Positions 1 to 8,388 of a stretch of DNA of 64,000 bases are shown piece by piece. The stretch's first letter is position 1, and every line of letters starts with the position of its first letter. This DNA comes from JAAYCB01 sp012744395 (GTDB lineage Bacteria > Planctomycetota > Planctomycetia > Pirellulales > Thermoguttaceae): assembly GCA_028703175.1 (NCBI GenBank), contig JAQVNJ010000006.1, positions 1-64,000 of the forward strand, given 5' to 3'. Both the position numbers and the translations under genes were made by a program. The notes beneath the pieces were generated by a model. That model was not told the origin of the DNA and made no database searches. It worked only from the letters and a program-made list of their open reading frames with translations.

Positions 1-204
1 TTGTCTGCTGGTTTGTCTGCTGGTTTGTCTGCTGGTTTGTCTGCTGGTTTGTCTGCTGGCTTGTCCGCCGGCTTGTCGGCCGGTTTGTCGGCCGGTTTGT
101 CGGCCGGTTTGTCGGCCGGTTTGTCGGCCGGTTTGTCGGCCGGTTTATCCGCCGGTTTATCCGCCGGCTTGTCCGCCGGGGCGTCCGCCGGTTTATCCGC
201 CGGT
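1..204. repeat. Tandem 12-bp coding repeat, 17 units in window, continuing past the edge
   Basis: Seventeen consecutive 12-bp units, each encoding Pro-Ala-Asp-Lys on the minus strand. Units differ mainly at third codon positions and fall into blocks: five A/T-richer units at 1-60, six identical units at 73-144, and a mixed block at 145-204. Identical neighbouring units point to recent slippage or unequal-crossover expansion. One unit at 181-192 gives PADA. Confidence 0.9.
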
Positions 205-455
205 GGCGTGGCTGCCTGCTCCGGCGGCATGAGCTTTGGCGCTTCCTCCTTGGCGGGCTGATCCGCGGGCGCCGGCGGCGCTTGCTTGCCCTCCTCCGCA
301 GGCGGAGCGGTTTCTTCGACAGCCTCTTCCGGCATTGCCTCGTCGACGGGCGGCATGGGGTCCAGCGATGGCTGTGGCGTCTTCTCTGCCGGCGGGCAAC
401 CCAGCGCGAAGAGCATCATTCCCAGGACCATGGTCAGAACGCTCAGCCTCTTCAT
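1..455 (-). CDS. Lipoprotein with long PADK tandem-repeat tail (partial, 3' end outside window)
   Basis: Reads from ATG at 455 towards the window start with no stop, so the C-terminus is missing. An AAAGGAG Shine-Dalgarno lies 7 bases before the ATG, which selects this start over an out-of-frame ATG at 462. Residues 1-20 form a signal peptide ending in LFALGC, so Cys20 is the probable lipidation site (the -3 residue is Ala, not the usual Leu). The mature part is Pro/Ala/Glu-rich and then becomes a regular four-residue Pro-Ala-Asp-Lys repeat, with one PADA unit. Such charged Pro/Ala repeats usually form an extended, disordered spacer in the periplasm or on the surface. No enzymatic domain is visible. 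Function unknown. Confidence 0.75.
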   Translation of the reverse strand, partial: MKRLSVLTMVLGMMLFALGCPPAEKTPQPSLDPMPPVDEAMPEEAVEETAPPAEEGKQAPPAPADQPAKEEAPKLMPPEQAATPPADKPADAPADKPADKPADKPADKPADKPADKPADKPADKPADKPADKPADKPADKPADKPADKPAD

Positions 456-946
456 GTCGCATCTCCTTTGTGCTCGGTTAATGAGTATTGTGGACCACAT
501 CAAGATACGTCTTCTCAAGCGTCTCGTAAATGCCCCGCGAGACCGCGGAACGCGGATTTTTCTGGTCCCCAAAAAACGCTGCGGCGGCCGTCGACGGCGG
601 CCGCGGCCGAAAAGCCCGTTCCAACCCCCTTATTCTACTGAACGGATCGTTGGGGACCACCGGGCTGCGGGGCCCCAGTGCGTGGCGGCTTGGCAGAGCA
701 AAGGCATCCGCCGCACAGAGACTCGGCCCGAGGACGTGCCTGCGCGGATCGGTGGGCAACCAGACCGAGGAGACCGCCGGTCTTCAGTCCACTCTTTGTG
801 GGGGGGGATGTTTCCTGCATCTTGCCGCAGCCAGTAGAATCTCACAGGAGTGTCGGCGGCCATGCGTCCAATCCCGCCGACCGAGCGCGCGAGGTTCTTT
901 CTCGCCCGTTAGGGAGGTTGGACTCGATCTTGCCGGGAGGTGACTG
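456..946. other. Gene-free interval between the lipoprotein and superoxide reductase
   Basis: About 490 bases with no open frame that looks coding. It contains a 12-bp perfect palindrome centred on GTCGAC (587-598) and a G-run near 800. The promoters of the minus-strand lipoprotein and the plus-strand dfx gene should lie here, but no clear -35/-10 pair was recognised. Confidence 0.5.
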
Positions 947-1321
947 ATGACCAAGAGGATGCAGGTGTATGTGTGTGCTCGTTGCGGCAATATGGTTGAG
1001 GTGCTCCGCGCCGCGGGGGGGACGCTCGTCTGTTGCGGGCAGCCGATGGGGCTAGCCGAAGAGAATACGGTGGATGCCTCGCAAGAGAAGCATCTGCCGG
1101 TGGTTGAGAGGGCTGGCGGAAAGGTGGTGGTGAAAGTCGGCAGCACCCCCCATCCGATGACACCCGAGCATTGGATCGAACTGGTCGAGATCGTGCAGGA
1201 CAACACGATCGTGCGGCGGTTTCTGTCGCCCGAGGACGAGCCCGCCGCGGAGTTCGCCTGCCCTGGCGGGGAGGTCTCGGCCCGCGCCTACTGCAACCTG
1301 CACGGGTTGTGGAAGGCTTGA
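947..1321 (+). CDS. dfx: Desulfoferrodoxin-type superoxide reductase
   Basis: Reduces superoxide to hydrogen peroxide in the cytoplasm with electrons from rubredoxin or similar donors, without releasing O2. This is the usual superoxide defence of anaerobes. The 124-residue protein is a full-length two-iron (2Fe-type) enzyme. The desulforedoxin domain has Cys10, Cys13 and the adjacent Cys29-Cys30 for iron centre I. The catalytic centre II ligands are His49, His69, His75, Cys116 and His119, and the conserved Glu47-Lys48 precede His49. A GGGAGGTGA Shine-Dalgarno lies just before the ATG. The next gene, a sensor kinase, starts 21 bases downstream and may be co-transcribed. Confidence 0.95.
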   Translation: MTKRMQVYVCARCGNMVEVLRAAGGTLVCCGQPMGLAEENTVDASQEKHLPVVERAGGKVVVKVGSTPHPMTPEHWIELVEIVQDNTIVRRFLSPEDEPAAEFACPGGEVSARAYCNLHGLWKA

Positions 1322-1342
1322 CGGCTTCTGCATGGGGCCGAC

Positions 1343-4021
1343 ATGAAGGTCATCCTTCTCGCGCCCGACGCCGCGGACCGGCGGTTGGTGTCTGACGTTC
1401 TGACGGGGGAGAATCACGATGTGCTGGCCGTCGAATCGGCGGCCGAGTTGTTCTCCGCCCAGCAGTCCGTCCGCCAATCGATCGTCGTCGTGGCCGCCGA
1501 GGTCGTGCATCGCGAGGGGCTGAGGCTCGCCCAGCATTTGCGTCCCCGAGGGGGAAAGCAAAGCTGCGCGATTCTCGCCCTGGCCGGTGAAGACGACGCG
1601 GAGAGGTTCCGCGACCTGGTGGCGGCGGGGGTCGACGACGTGCTCGGCTTCCCGCGCAGTGCCGCCGACATCCGCCTCCGCGCCGCGATCGCCGAGCACC
1701 GCCTGCGCCGCGGCCTCCGCCGCGAACACTGGTTCGAGTCGCTCGTTGCCCTCGGTTCCACGGTCTACCTGGTGATCGATCGCCGCGGGATGGTGCTCTA
1801 CGCCAGCCCAACCGTGTCGGCGATTTCCGGGTGGACCGCCGACGAGATGGTCGGCAAGCGGGTCTTCGAATTCCTCCTGGCGGACGACATCGATCGGGCC
1901 TTGAAGCTCCTCGACGACCTGATCGCCCGGCCCGGGGGCACGGCGCAGACGCTGTTTCGCTTCTGGTTCCGCGACGGGAGTGCGGGCGTCGTCGAAGCCA
2001 CGGGGGTGAACCGGCTGGACGACCCCTTGATCGAAGGGATTATCATCACCGCCAAGGACATGACCAGGCAGTGGGCGGTGGAGTCCGCCCTGGAGCTGAC
2101 GGAAAACCGCTACCGCGCCCTGATCGAGTCGACCCGCGAGGGGATCGCCATTTGCGACCCCGACGAGAGTCTTGTCTTCGCCAATCCGGCCCTTGCCGAA
2201 GTCCTCGGCTATCGGCGCGATGAACTGGTGGGGATGAACCTCTGCGAGTTGACCGACGAGGCGACATTCCTCAAGCTCCGCAAGGCGACGGCCGAGCGCC
2301 GCGCCGGCGTCTCTTCCCGCGACGAGATTCACCTCTACACGAAGCGCGGAGAATTGCGCCGCTTTGCCCTCTCGGCGACGCCGCTGTTCGACAACGCCGG
2401 GCAGTTCTCCGGCACCCTGGGGCTGCTGGTCGACATCACGGAACGGAAGAGAGCCGAAGAGAAACTCCGCCGGAGCGAACAGCGCTACCGGCTGATCGCC
2501 GAAAACGTCAGCGACGTCATCTGGACCCATCACCTTGTCGAACCGGTGGAGATCCCCGCGACGCTGGATGAGGCCGCCGCCCGCGGCTTTGCCGACCGGC
2601 TTCTCCGCCAGCTCCAGACAACCTACGTCAGCCCATCGGTCAGCCAATTGCTCGGCTACAGCGTCGCCGAGGCGATGGCCCTGGAGATCGCCGAATTGTT
2701 GACGGCCGATTCGGTCGAGCGCGTGCGGCGGACGATCGTCGCGATTCTGGCCGCCCACGCACGATCCGGGCTGCCGGCGGCGATGCCCAAGCTGATCGAA
2801 ATCGAATACCGGACCAAGGACGGCGGGACCCGCTGGGGGGAGATTACGGGCACGACGTTCTTCGACGACAAGGGACGGTTCGCGGGCACACTGAGCGTGA
2901 CGCGGAACGTCACCGAACGGAAGCACGTGGAGCGGGCCCTCCAGGAGTCGGAGTTCCGCCTCCGCCGCCTGATCGAGAACATGCCCGACCTGGTGATCCT
3001 CGTTGACCGCGCCGCGCGGATTCAGTACGCCAATCGAGGGATCGGCAGTTTCGAGCCGGGCGGGTTGGTTGGGCAAACGGGGCTCGGCTTCCTCAGGGAA
3101 GAATGCCAGGGTGTCTACGAGGCCGCCCTGGGCGAAGCCCTCGTTTCGGGAGAGGTGCAGAATCTCGAGTTGCAGGATGTCTCCGGCTGCTGGTGGGCCT
3201 GCCGCCTGGTGCCCTTGCTCGATGAAGGGCTTGCGCCCCAGGTGATGATCATCGGCACCGATGTGACCGAGCAGCGCCGCGCGGCCGAGGAGGTCCGCCG
3301 GGAGCAGGACCTGCTCCGCCAGCTCATCGAGTTTCATGAGCGCGACCGCAGGCTGCTGGCCTTCGAACTGCACGATGGATTCGCCCAGCACCTGACCGGG
3401 GCGATGATGTCGCTGGAGGCCGCCACGCAATGGATCGCGTCCAATCCGGAAAAGGCCCTCGGGCCGATCCGCGAAGGCACGCGGCTGCTCCGCGAGAGCA
3501 TCGCCGAATCGCGCCGCCTCGTCGGCGGGTTGCGGCCTCCGGTGCTCGATCAATTCGGGATCGTGCCGGCCGTCGAGCACCTCGTACAACTCAACCGCCG
3601 GGAAGGGAAGTTCGAGATCGAGTTCGTCTCCCGGGGGCGGCCGCGGCGGCTGGCGTCGCCGCTGGAAAACGCCATCTTCCGAATTGTCCAGGAGACCTTG
3701 ACCAACGCGCGGCGGCACAGCCACAGCAGCCGGGCGATGGTCGAACTCCGCCTGGCCGACGAGGGCATCTGCCTGACCGTGCAGGACTGGGGCACCGGTT
3801 TCGATGTCGCCCGCATCCGCGAGGGGCGCTTCGGATTGCAGGGAGTCCGCGAACGCGCCCGGCTGCTGGGAGGCTGCGCCGAGGTGACGAGCGCTGCCGG
3901 CGAGGGGACGACGGTCCAGGTCCGGCTGCCGATGGTGGAGCGCCGCGCGGACGAGGATTCCGGCATCGACGAGCAGGTCGCCTGGCCCGGCGGCCTGGAC
4001 GGCGATCTGCGCGATCCGTGA
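1343..4021 (+). CDS. Multi-PAS sensor histidine kinase of the NarX/HisKA_3 type with degenerate receiver domain
   Basis: An 892-residue cytoplasmic kinase. Domains in order: an N-terminal receiver-like domain (about 1-120), four PAS domains (about 125-250, 255-375, 377-530, 535-650; the last three start at recognisable xERYRxLIE-type helices), a HisKA_3 dimerisation domain with the H-box FELHDGFAQHL (phospho-acceptor His677), and a HATPase domain (about 770-870) with NARRHS, DWGTGFD and GRFGLQGVRER boxes. The receiver-like domain lacks the acceptor Asp: the strand ends in VVVAAEVV where the Asp is expected. No transmembrane segment is seen, so the signal is probably intracellular, such as redox, a ligand or a gas. 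No response regulator is adjacent. The position behind dfx suggests, but does not show, a redox or oxygen role. Confidence 0.88.
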   Translation: MKVILLAPDAADRRLVSDVLTGENHDVLAVESAAELFSAQQSVRQSIVVVAAEVVHREGLRLAQHLRPRGGKQSCAILALAGEDDAERFRDLVAAGVDDVLGFPRSAADIRLRAAIAEHRLRRGLRREHWFESLVALGSTVYLVIDRRGMVLYASPTVSAISGWTADEMVGKRVFEFLLADDIDRALKLLDDLIARPGGTAQTLFRFWFRDGSAGVVEATGVNRLDDPLIEGIIITAKDMTRQWAVESALELTENRYRALIESTREGIAICDPDESLVFANPALAEVLGYRRDELVGMNLCELTDEATFLKLRKATAERRAGVSSRDEIHLYTKRGELRRFALSATPLFDNAGQFSGTLGLLVDITERKRAEEKLRRSEQRYRLIAENVSDVIWTHHLVEPVEIPATLDEAAARGFADRLLRQLQTTYVSPSVSQLLGYSVAEAMALEIAELLTADSVERVRRTIVAILAAHARSGLPAAMPKLIEIEYRTKDGGTRWGEITGTTFFDDKGRFAGTLSVTRNVTERKHVERALQESEFRLRRLIENMPDLVILVDRAARIQYANRGIGSFEPGGLVGQTGLGFLREECQGVYEAALGEALVSGEVQNLELQDVSGCWWACRLVPLLDEGLAPQVMIIGTDVTEQRRAAEEVRREQDLLRQLIEFHERDRRLLAFELHDGFAQHLTGAMMSLEAATQWIASNPEKALGPIREGTRLLRESIAESRRLVGGLRPPVLDQFGIVPAVEHLVQLNRREGKFEIEFVSRGRPRRLASPLENAIFRIVQETLTNARRHSHSSRAMVELRLADEGICLTVQDWGTGFDVARIREGRFGLQGVRERARLLGGCAEVTSAAGEGTTVQVRLPMVERRADEDSGIDEQVAWPGGLDGDLRDP

Positions 4022-4143
4022 GTCTCCCGGTCCGCCGCCCGCGGCGGCGGCTCGGCCGATCGAGGCGTTTCCCCCATCCGCGCCGACCGGTTAGACTAAG
4101 AGACGTGTGTTTCTTCCTTCCGGAACCCAAGGACGAGGGGCGC

Positions 4144-6057
4144 ATGGCGCGAGAGGAATACTGCAGATCGGTCGCGGCAATCGCCGCGTCGATCCTCGGA
4201 CTGGCCGCGTTGCACGGGGGATGGTGCCGCGGCGAGGCCGGCCAGCGGCGCGCGCTCTGCCTGGGGCCCTCCGCCCTGGCCGCCTCCAGCGACGGCCGCA
4301 GCCTCTACGTAGCCTGCGCCGATGCGCGGCAGGTCCTCCGCGTGGAGCTGCCCGAGGGGAGAGTTGCCCAGCATATCGACTTGCCTGCTCCGCCGTCCGG
4401 CCTGGCGTTTGCAGCGGATCAGGCGACCTTGATCGTCGCCTGCCAGGCGCCGCGGAGCACGGTCGTTCTGCTCGATCTGCCCGCGGGAACGGCGCGCGGT
4501 TCGATCCAGGTCGGCCATGGCGCGACCAGCCCGGTGGTCAGCGCCGATGGCGAACGGCTCTACGTCTGCAACCGCTTCGACAACGACGTCTCCGTGATCG
4601 ATCTTGCCAGCGGCCGCCAGATCGCCCGGGTCGCGGCGGTCCGCGAGCCGGTGGCCGCCGATGTGACCCCCGACGGCCGCCTGTTGCTGGTCGCCAACCA
4701 CTTGCCGAACACGCGCAGCGATCAGGACTTCGCGGGCGAGATCGCGCCGGCCGTCACGCTCATCGATACGCTCTCGTTGGAGACGGCGGAGATTCCGCTC
4801 CGCCGCGGCGCGAACAGTCTCCGCGGCTTGTGCGTTACGCCCGACGGGCGGCACGCGCTGGTCACCCACCTGCTGGCGAACTTCGAGATGGTCCCGTTCC
4901 GCGTCGACACGGGCTGGATCGACGTGAACGTGGTGAGCATCATCGACATCGCCCGGCGGCAGGTGATCAGCACGATCGGCATGGACGACTACGATCTGGG
5001 CGCGGGAAATCCCTGGGATGTGAAGTGTTCCGGCGACGGCCGCTGGGTCTGCGTGAGCTCGGCGGGGACGCACCAGTTGTGCGTGATTCCCCGGGCCGAG
5101 CTGCTGGGCGATTTCGCCCATCGCACGATGCAGCCGATGATGGCCGTCTGGCCGATCTACCTGAGCCTGGGCGAGAGCCTCTGGCGGCGCGTTCCGCTTG
5201 CCGGCAAGGGGCCGCGGGGCCTGGCCTTCGCCGGTTCGACCGTCTATGCCGCCGAGTACTTCAGCGACACCCTGGCGGCGGTCGACCTCGACGGGCCGCC
5301 GCGGCCAGCACCGGCCGTCCAGCCGGCAAAATCGATCGACCTGGCGGACCGCGAGGGGGATGCGGTCCGCACGATCGCCCTCGGGCCATCCCCGCGAATG
5401 TCTCTGGAGCGGCAGGGGGAGATGCTGTTCAACGACGCGACGATCTGCTACGAGCACTGGCTGAGCTGTGCGAGCTGCCATCCGGACGGGCGCGCCGACG
5501 GCCTCAACTGGGACCTGATGAACGACAGCCAGGGCAACCCGAAGAACACCAAGAGCATGCTGCTCTCGCACGCCACGCCGCCCTCGATGGCCGAGGGAGT
5601 GCGGGCGACGGCGGAGGTGGCGGTCCGCGCCGGGATCAGGCACATCCTGTTCGCCGAGCGGCCCGAGGCGGAATCGGTCGCCATCGACGCCTACCTCCGC
5701 TCGCTCGAGCCGGTGCCCAGCCCTTACCGAGTCGGCGGGCGTCTCAGCCCGGCCGCCGAACGGGGACGGGAACAGTTCAACCGCCTCGGCTGCGACCGCT
5801 GCCACCCGGTTCCCCTCTACACGGACCTGAAGATGCACGACGTGGGCACGCGGCGGACGGACGACTACACGAATCGCTTCGACACGCCCACGCTCGTGGA
5901 AGTCTGGCGGACCGCTCCGTACCTGCACGACGGCCGTTACGCGACGATCCGCGACCTGTTGATCGAGGGTCGCCACGGCCTGGAAGGCGGCCGGGGCAGC
6001 CTGGCGACGGAACGGGAGATCGACGACCTCGCCGAATTTGTCTTATCCCTGCCATGA
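4144..6057 (+). CDS. Exported beta-propeller (YVTN type) protein fused to a di-heme cytochrome c peroxidase-like domain
   Basis: About 637 residues from the ATG at 4144; the frame is open further upstream, but that part overlaps the kinase gene. An N-terminal hydrophobic segment (about 10-27) serves for export. Residues ~35-400 hold YVTN/YncE-like blade repeats (for example SDGRSLYVA, DNDVSVIDLASG, TPDGRHALV). The C-terminal ~240 residues resemble the MauG/cytochrome c peroxidase family, with two CxxCH haem sites at Cys442 (CASCH) and Cys550 (CDRCH) and an APYLHDGR motif. It probably acts in the periplasm as a redox enzyme or electron carrier; the substrate is unknown. Its stop overlaps the start of the next gene by 4 bases. 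Confidence 0.85.
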   Translation: MAREEYCRSVAAIAASILGLAALHGGWCRGEAGQRRALCLGPSALAASSDGRSLYVACADARQVLRVELPEGRVAQHIDLPAPPSGLAFAADQATLIVACQAPRSTVVLLDLPAGTARGSIQVGHGATSPVVSADGERLYVCNRFDNDVSVIDLASGRQIARVAAVREPVAADVTPDGRLLLVANHLPNTRSDQDFAGEIAPAVTLIDTLSLETAEIPLRRGANSLRGLCVTPDGRHALVTHLLANFEMVPFRVDTGWIDVNVVSIIDIARRQVISTIGMDDYDLGAGNPWDVKCSGDGRWVCVSSAGTHQLCVIPRAELLGDFAHRTMQPMMAVWPIYLSLGESLWRRVPLAGKGPRGLAFAGSTVYAAEYFSDTLAAVDLDGPPRPAPAVQPAKSIDLADREGDAVRTIALGPSPRMSLERQGEMLFNDATICYEHWLSCASCHPDGRADGLNWDLMNDSQGNPKNTKSMLLSHATPPSMAEGVRATAEVAVRAGIRHILFAERPEAESVAIDAYLRSLEPVPSPYRVGGRLSPAAERGREQFNRLGCDRCHPVPLYTDLKMHDVGTRRTDDYTNRFDTPTLVEVWRTAPYLHDGRYATIRDLLIEGRHGLEGGRGSLATEREIDDLAEFVLSLP

Positions 6058-7409
6058 ATCCACCCGCTTTCGCCCAACTCGGTCTGCACGTGATCGCCAA
6101 GCCGATCGGCCCGATCTGCAATCTCGCCTGCAAGTACTGCTTCTACTTGGAGAAGAAGTCGCTCTACCCGCCGGGCGAATCCTGGAGAATGTCGCAGGAG
6201 ACGCTTGAGACCTACTTGAGGCAGTATGTCGAGGCGCAGCCGGCTGACGCGCGCCAGATCGACTTCGCCTACCAGGGAGGCGAGCCGACGCTGATGGGGC
6301 TCGACTTCTTCCGCCGCGCCGTCGAATTGCAGGCGGCCTGCGCGCCGGCGGGAGTGCGTGTGCGGAATTCGCTCCAGACCAACGGAATCCAGCTCGACGA
6401 CGCATGGTGCGAATTTCTCAAGGAGCACGACTTCCTCGTCGGCCTGTCGATTGACGGACCGGCCGACCTGCACAACCCGTTCCGGGTCGACCGCGGCGGT
6501 GCGGGCACCCACGCCGAAGTCGTGCGAGCCCTGAAACTGCTCCAGAAGCATGGCGTCGATTTCAACGCGCTGGTGTGCGTGCATCGCCGCAATGGCGACC
6601 ACCCCCGGCGGGTGTATCGATTCTTCCGCGACCACGGCGTGGCGTTTCTGCAATTCATCCCGATCGTCGAGCCGCGCGGGGGCGTCCGCGCGGCCGAGTC
6701 CGCGGCGCCGGCCGGCGCCGCGCCGGGGGAGATGGCCACCCAGCGGAGCGTGCTCCCCGAGCAGTACGGCCGCTTCCTGGTTTCCGTCTTCGAAGAGTGG
6801 GTCCACCGCGACGTCGGCACGGTCTTCGTCCGCGATTTCGACCAGGCGCTGGCCTCCTGGCTGGGCGTGGGGGCAAGCTTGTGCGTCTACGCCGAGACCT
6901 GCGGCCGGGCCGTCGCCATCGAGCACAATGGCGATCTGTATAGCTGCGACCACTTTGTGCTGCCCGAATACAAGCTGGGCAATATCCATGAAACCCCCAT
7001 CCGCCAACTTGTCAACTCCGCCCGGCAGGAGCACTTCGGACGCGCCAAGTCGGAAAGCCTGCCGGAGTTCTGCCGCCGCTGCCAGGTGCGTTTTGCCTGC
7101 AACGGGGGATGTCCCAAGGACCGCTTCGTGCACGCGCCCGATGGAGAGCCCGGCCTGAACTACCTTTGCCAAGGGCTCAAGATGTTCTTCGAGCATATCG
7201 ATCCGTGCATGCGGTTCATGGCCGGGGAGGTCCGCACGGAGCGCCCCGCGGCCGGCATCATGCGCCGACTGCGAGCCGAAGAGCAGCGCGCCCGGCAGGA
7301 GGCGGCCGCGGCGGGAAAGCCGATCGAACGCAACGATCCCTGCCCCTGCGGGTCCGGACGGAAATTCAAGAGTTGCTGCATGCGGCGGTCAAGGAGCGAA
7401 ATCCAATGA
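6054..7409 (+). CDS. SPASM radical SAM enzyme, anaerobic sulfatase-maturase type, with C-terminal SEC-C motif
   Basis: A 451-residue radical SAM protein. The SAM cluster motif CNLACKYCFY lies near residue 22, followed by YQGGEP and LSIDGP segments typical of anaerobic sulfatase-maturating enzymes, which turn an active-site Cys or Ser of sulfatases into formylglycine. The SPASM region carries several Cys (CETCGR-like, YSCDHFV, CRRCQVRFACNGGCPKD) for auxiliary [4Fe-4S] clusters. The last ~20 residues hold a SEC-C zinc motif, DPCPCGSGRKFKSCC. The ATG overlaps the stop of the propeller-cytochrome gene, and its own stop overlaps pyrF, so the three genes look translationally coupled. No sulfatase gene lies in the window, so the substrate could be a distant sulfatase or the neighbouring exported protein. 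Confidence 0.85.
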   Translation: MNPPAFAQLGLHVIAKPIGPICNLACKYCFYLEKKSLYPPGESWRMSQETLETYLRQYVEAQPADARQIDFAYQGGEPTLMGLDFFRRAVELQAACAPAGVRVRNSLQTNGIQLDDAWCEFLKEHDFLVGLSIDGPADLHNPFRVDRGGAGTHAEVVRALKLLQKHGVDFNALVCVHRRNGDHPRRVYRFFRDHGVAFLQFIPIVEPRGGVRAAESAAPAGAAPGEMATQRSVLPEQYGRFLVSVFEEWVHRDVGTVFVRDFDQALASWLGVGASLCVYAETCGRAVAIEHNGDLYSCDHFVLPEYKLGNIHETPIRQLVNSARQEHFGRAKSESLPEFCRRCQVRFACNGGCPKDRFVHAPDGEPGLNYLCQGLKMFFEHIDPCMRFMAGEVRTERPAAGIMRRLRAEEQRARQEAAAAGKPIERNDPCPCGSGRKFKSCCMRRSRSEIQ

Positions 7410-8335
7410 ACTTTGCCGATCGGCTACAGGCGGCGGTCGAGCGCTGCGGCAACCCGGTCCTCGTGGGGCTCGATCCGCGATGGCAGTCGCTGCCGGCGAA
7501 GATCGCGGCCCGGGCCGCCGCCGGCTCGGGCGCCGATCGGGCCGCGGCCTGCGAGGCGTTCTGCCGGGTCGTCATCGACGTGGTCGCCCCGCTGGTGCCG
7601 GCGGTCAAGCCGCAGGCGGCCTTTTTCGAGCAGCTTGGCCCGGAGGGCATGGCCGCCCTCGGCCGGGTCATCCAGTATGCGGCCGAGCGCGGATTACTGG
7701 TGATTTTCGACGGGAAGCGGAACGATATCGGTTCCACGGCCGCCGCCTACGCGGAGGGAATTCTGGGAAGCGCGGGGCGGAGTCCCTGGGGCGCCGACGC
7801 GCTGACCGTCAGCCCCTACCTGGGCGACGACAGCCTGCGGCCATTCGTCGACGTGGCCGCCCAGCGCGAGGCCGGCGTGTTTGTCTTGGTCAAAACGTCG
7901 AATCCCGGCGGCGCGATGTTCCAGGACCTTCAGGTCGCAGGGCGCCCCCTCTATCGGATCGTCGCCGATCATGTCGAGAATCTCGCCAAGGCCTCGCTCG
8001 GCCAGTGCGGCTACGGGTCCGTCGGAGCGGTCGTCGGAGCCACCTGGCCGGAGCAGCTCGCCGGCCTCCGCCGGGCGATGCCCCACGCCTGGTTCCTGGT
8101 TCCCGGCTTCGGCAGCCAGGGGGGCACGGCCAGTGACGTGGCCGCCGCCTTCGACCAGCGCGGCTTGGGGGCGATCGTCAACAACTCCCGCGGGATCCTC
8201 TTCGCCTACCAGCGAGCGCCGTACGCCGGGCGGTACGGCGAGGCCCGCTGGGAGGATGCCGTGGCGGCGGCCACCCGCGAGATGATTGACCTGCTGGCCG
8301 CGAACACGCCCGCCGGCGGACTTGGCTCCCGGTGA
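7406..8335 (+). CDS. pyrF: Orotidine 5'-phosphate decarboxylase (subfamily 2)
   Basis: Catalyses the last step of UMP synthesis, orotidine monophosphate to UMP plus CO2, in the cytoplasm. The 309 residues match the longer subfamily 2 of PyrF. The catalytic Lys/Asp signature FDGKRNDIGST is at about 110-120. The N-terminal GLDPRW, the VKPQAAFFE segment and the C-terminal NNSRGILFAY segment are also typical. The ATG overlaps the TGA of the radical SAM gene by 4 bases, so pyrF is the third member of a coupled run with no functional link to the other two. Confidence 0.95.
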   Translation: MNFADRLQAAVERCGNPVLVGLDPRWQSLPAKIAARAAAGSGADRAAACEAFCRVVIDVVAPLVPAVKPQAAFFEQLGPEGMAALGRVIQYAAERGLLVIFDGKRNDIGSTAAAYAEGILGSAGRSPWGADALTVSPYLGDDSLRPFVDVAAQREAGVFVLVKTSNPGGAMFQDLQVAGRPLYRIVADHVENLAKASLGQCGYGSVGAVVGATWPEQLAGLRRAMPHAWFLVPGFGSQGGTASDVAAAFDQRGLGAIVNNSRGILFAYQRAPYAGRYGEARWEDAVAAATREMIDLLAANTPAGGLGSR

Positions 8336-8349
8336 GTCGATTGTAGAAT
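8322..8349 (+). promoter_or_regulatory. Putative sigma70-type promoter for msrB
   Basis: TTGGCT and TAGAAT hexamers separated by 16 bases, about 40 bases before the msrB start. The -35 overlaps the end of pyrF. Based on hexamer similarity only. Confidence 0.3.
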
Positions 8350-8388
8350 CTCCTCAGCGGCATAGCGCAGACCTGGAACCAGCCAGCC

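Noticed and set aside
1..204. CRISPR-like array
   Set aside because: Units are 12 bp with no spacers and keep a reading frame; it is a coding tandem repeat.
1..261. Plus-strand frame made of SAGL repeats
   Set aside because: It is the antisense shadow of the PADK lipoprotein, which has a ribosome site, a lipoprotein signal and a sensible composition.
1052..3724. Long minus-strand open frame (890 codons) opposite the sensor kinase
   Set aside because: Low-complexity antisense frame typical of high-GC DNA; the plus strand has clear PAS and kinase motifs.
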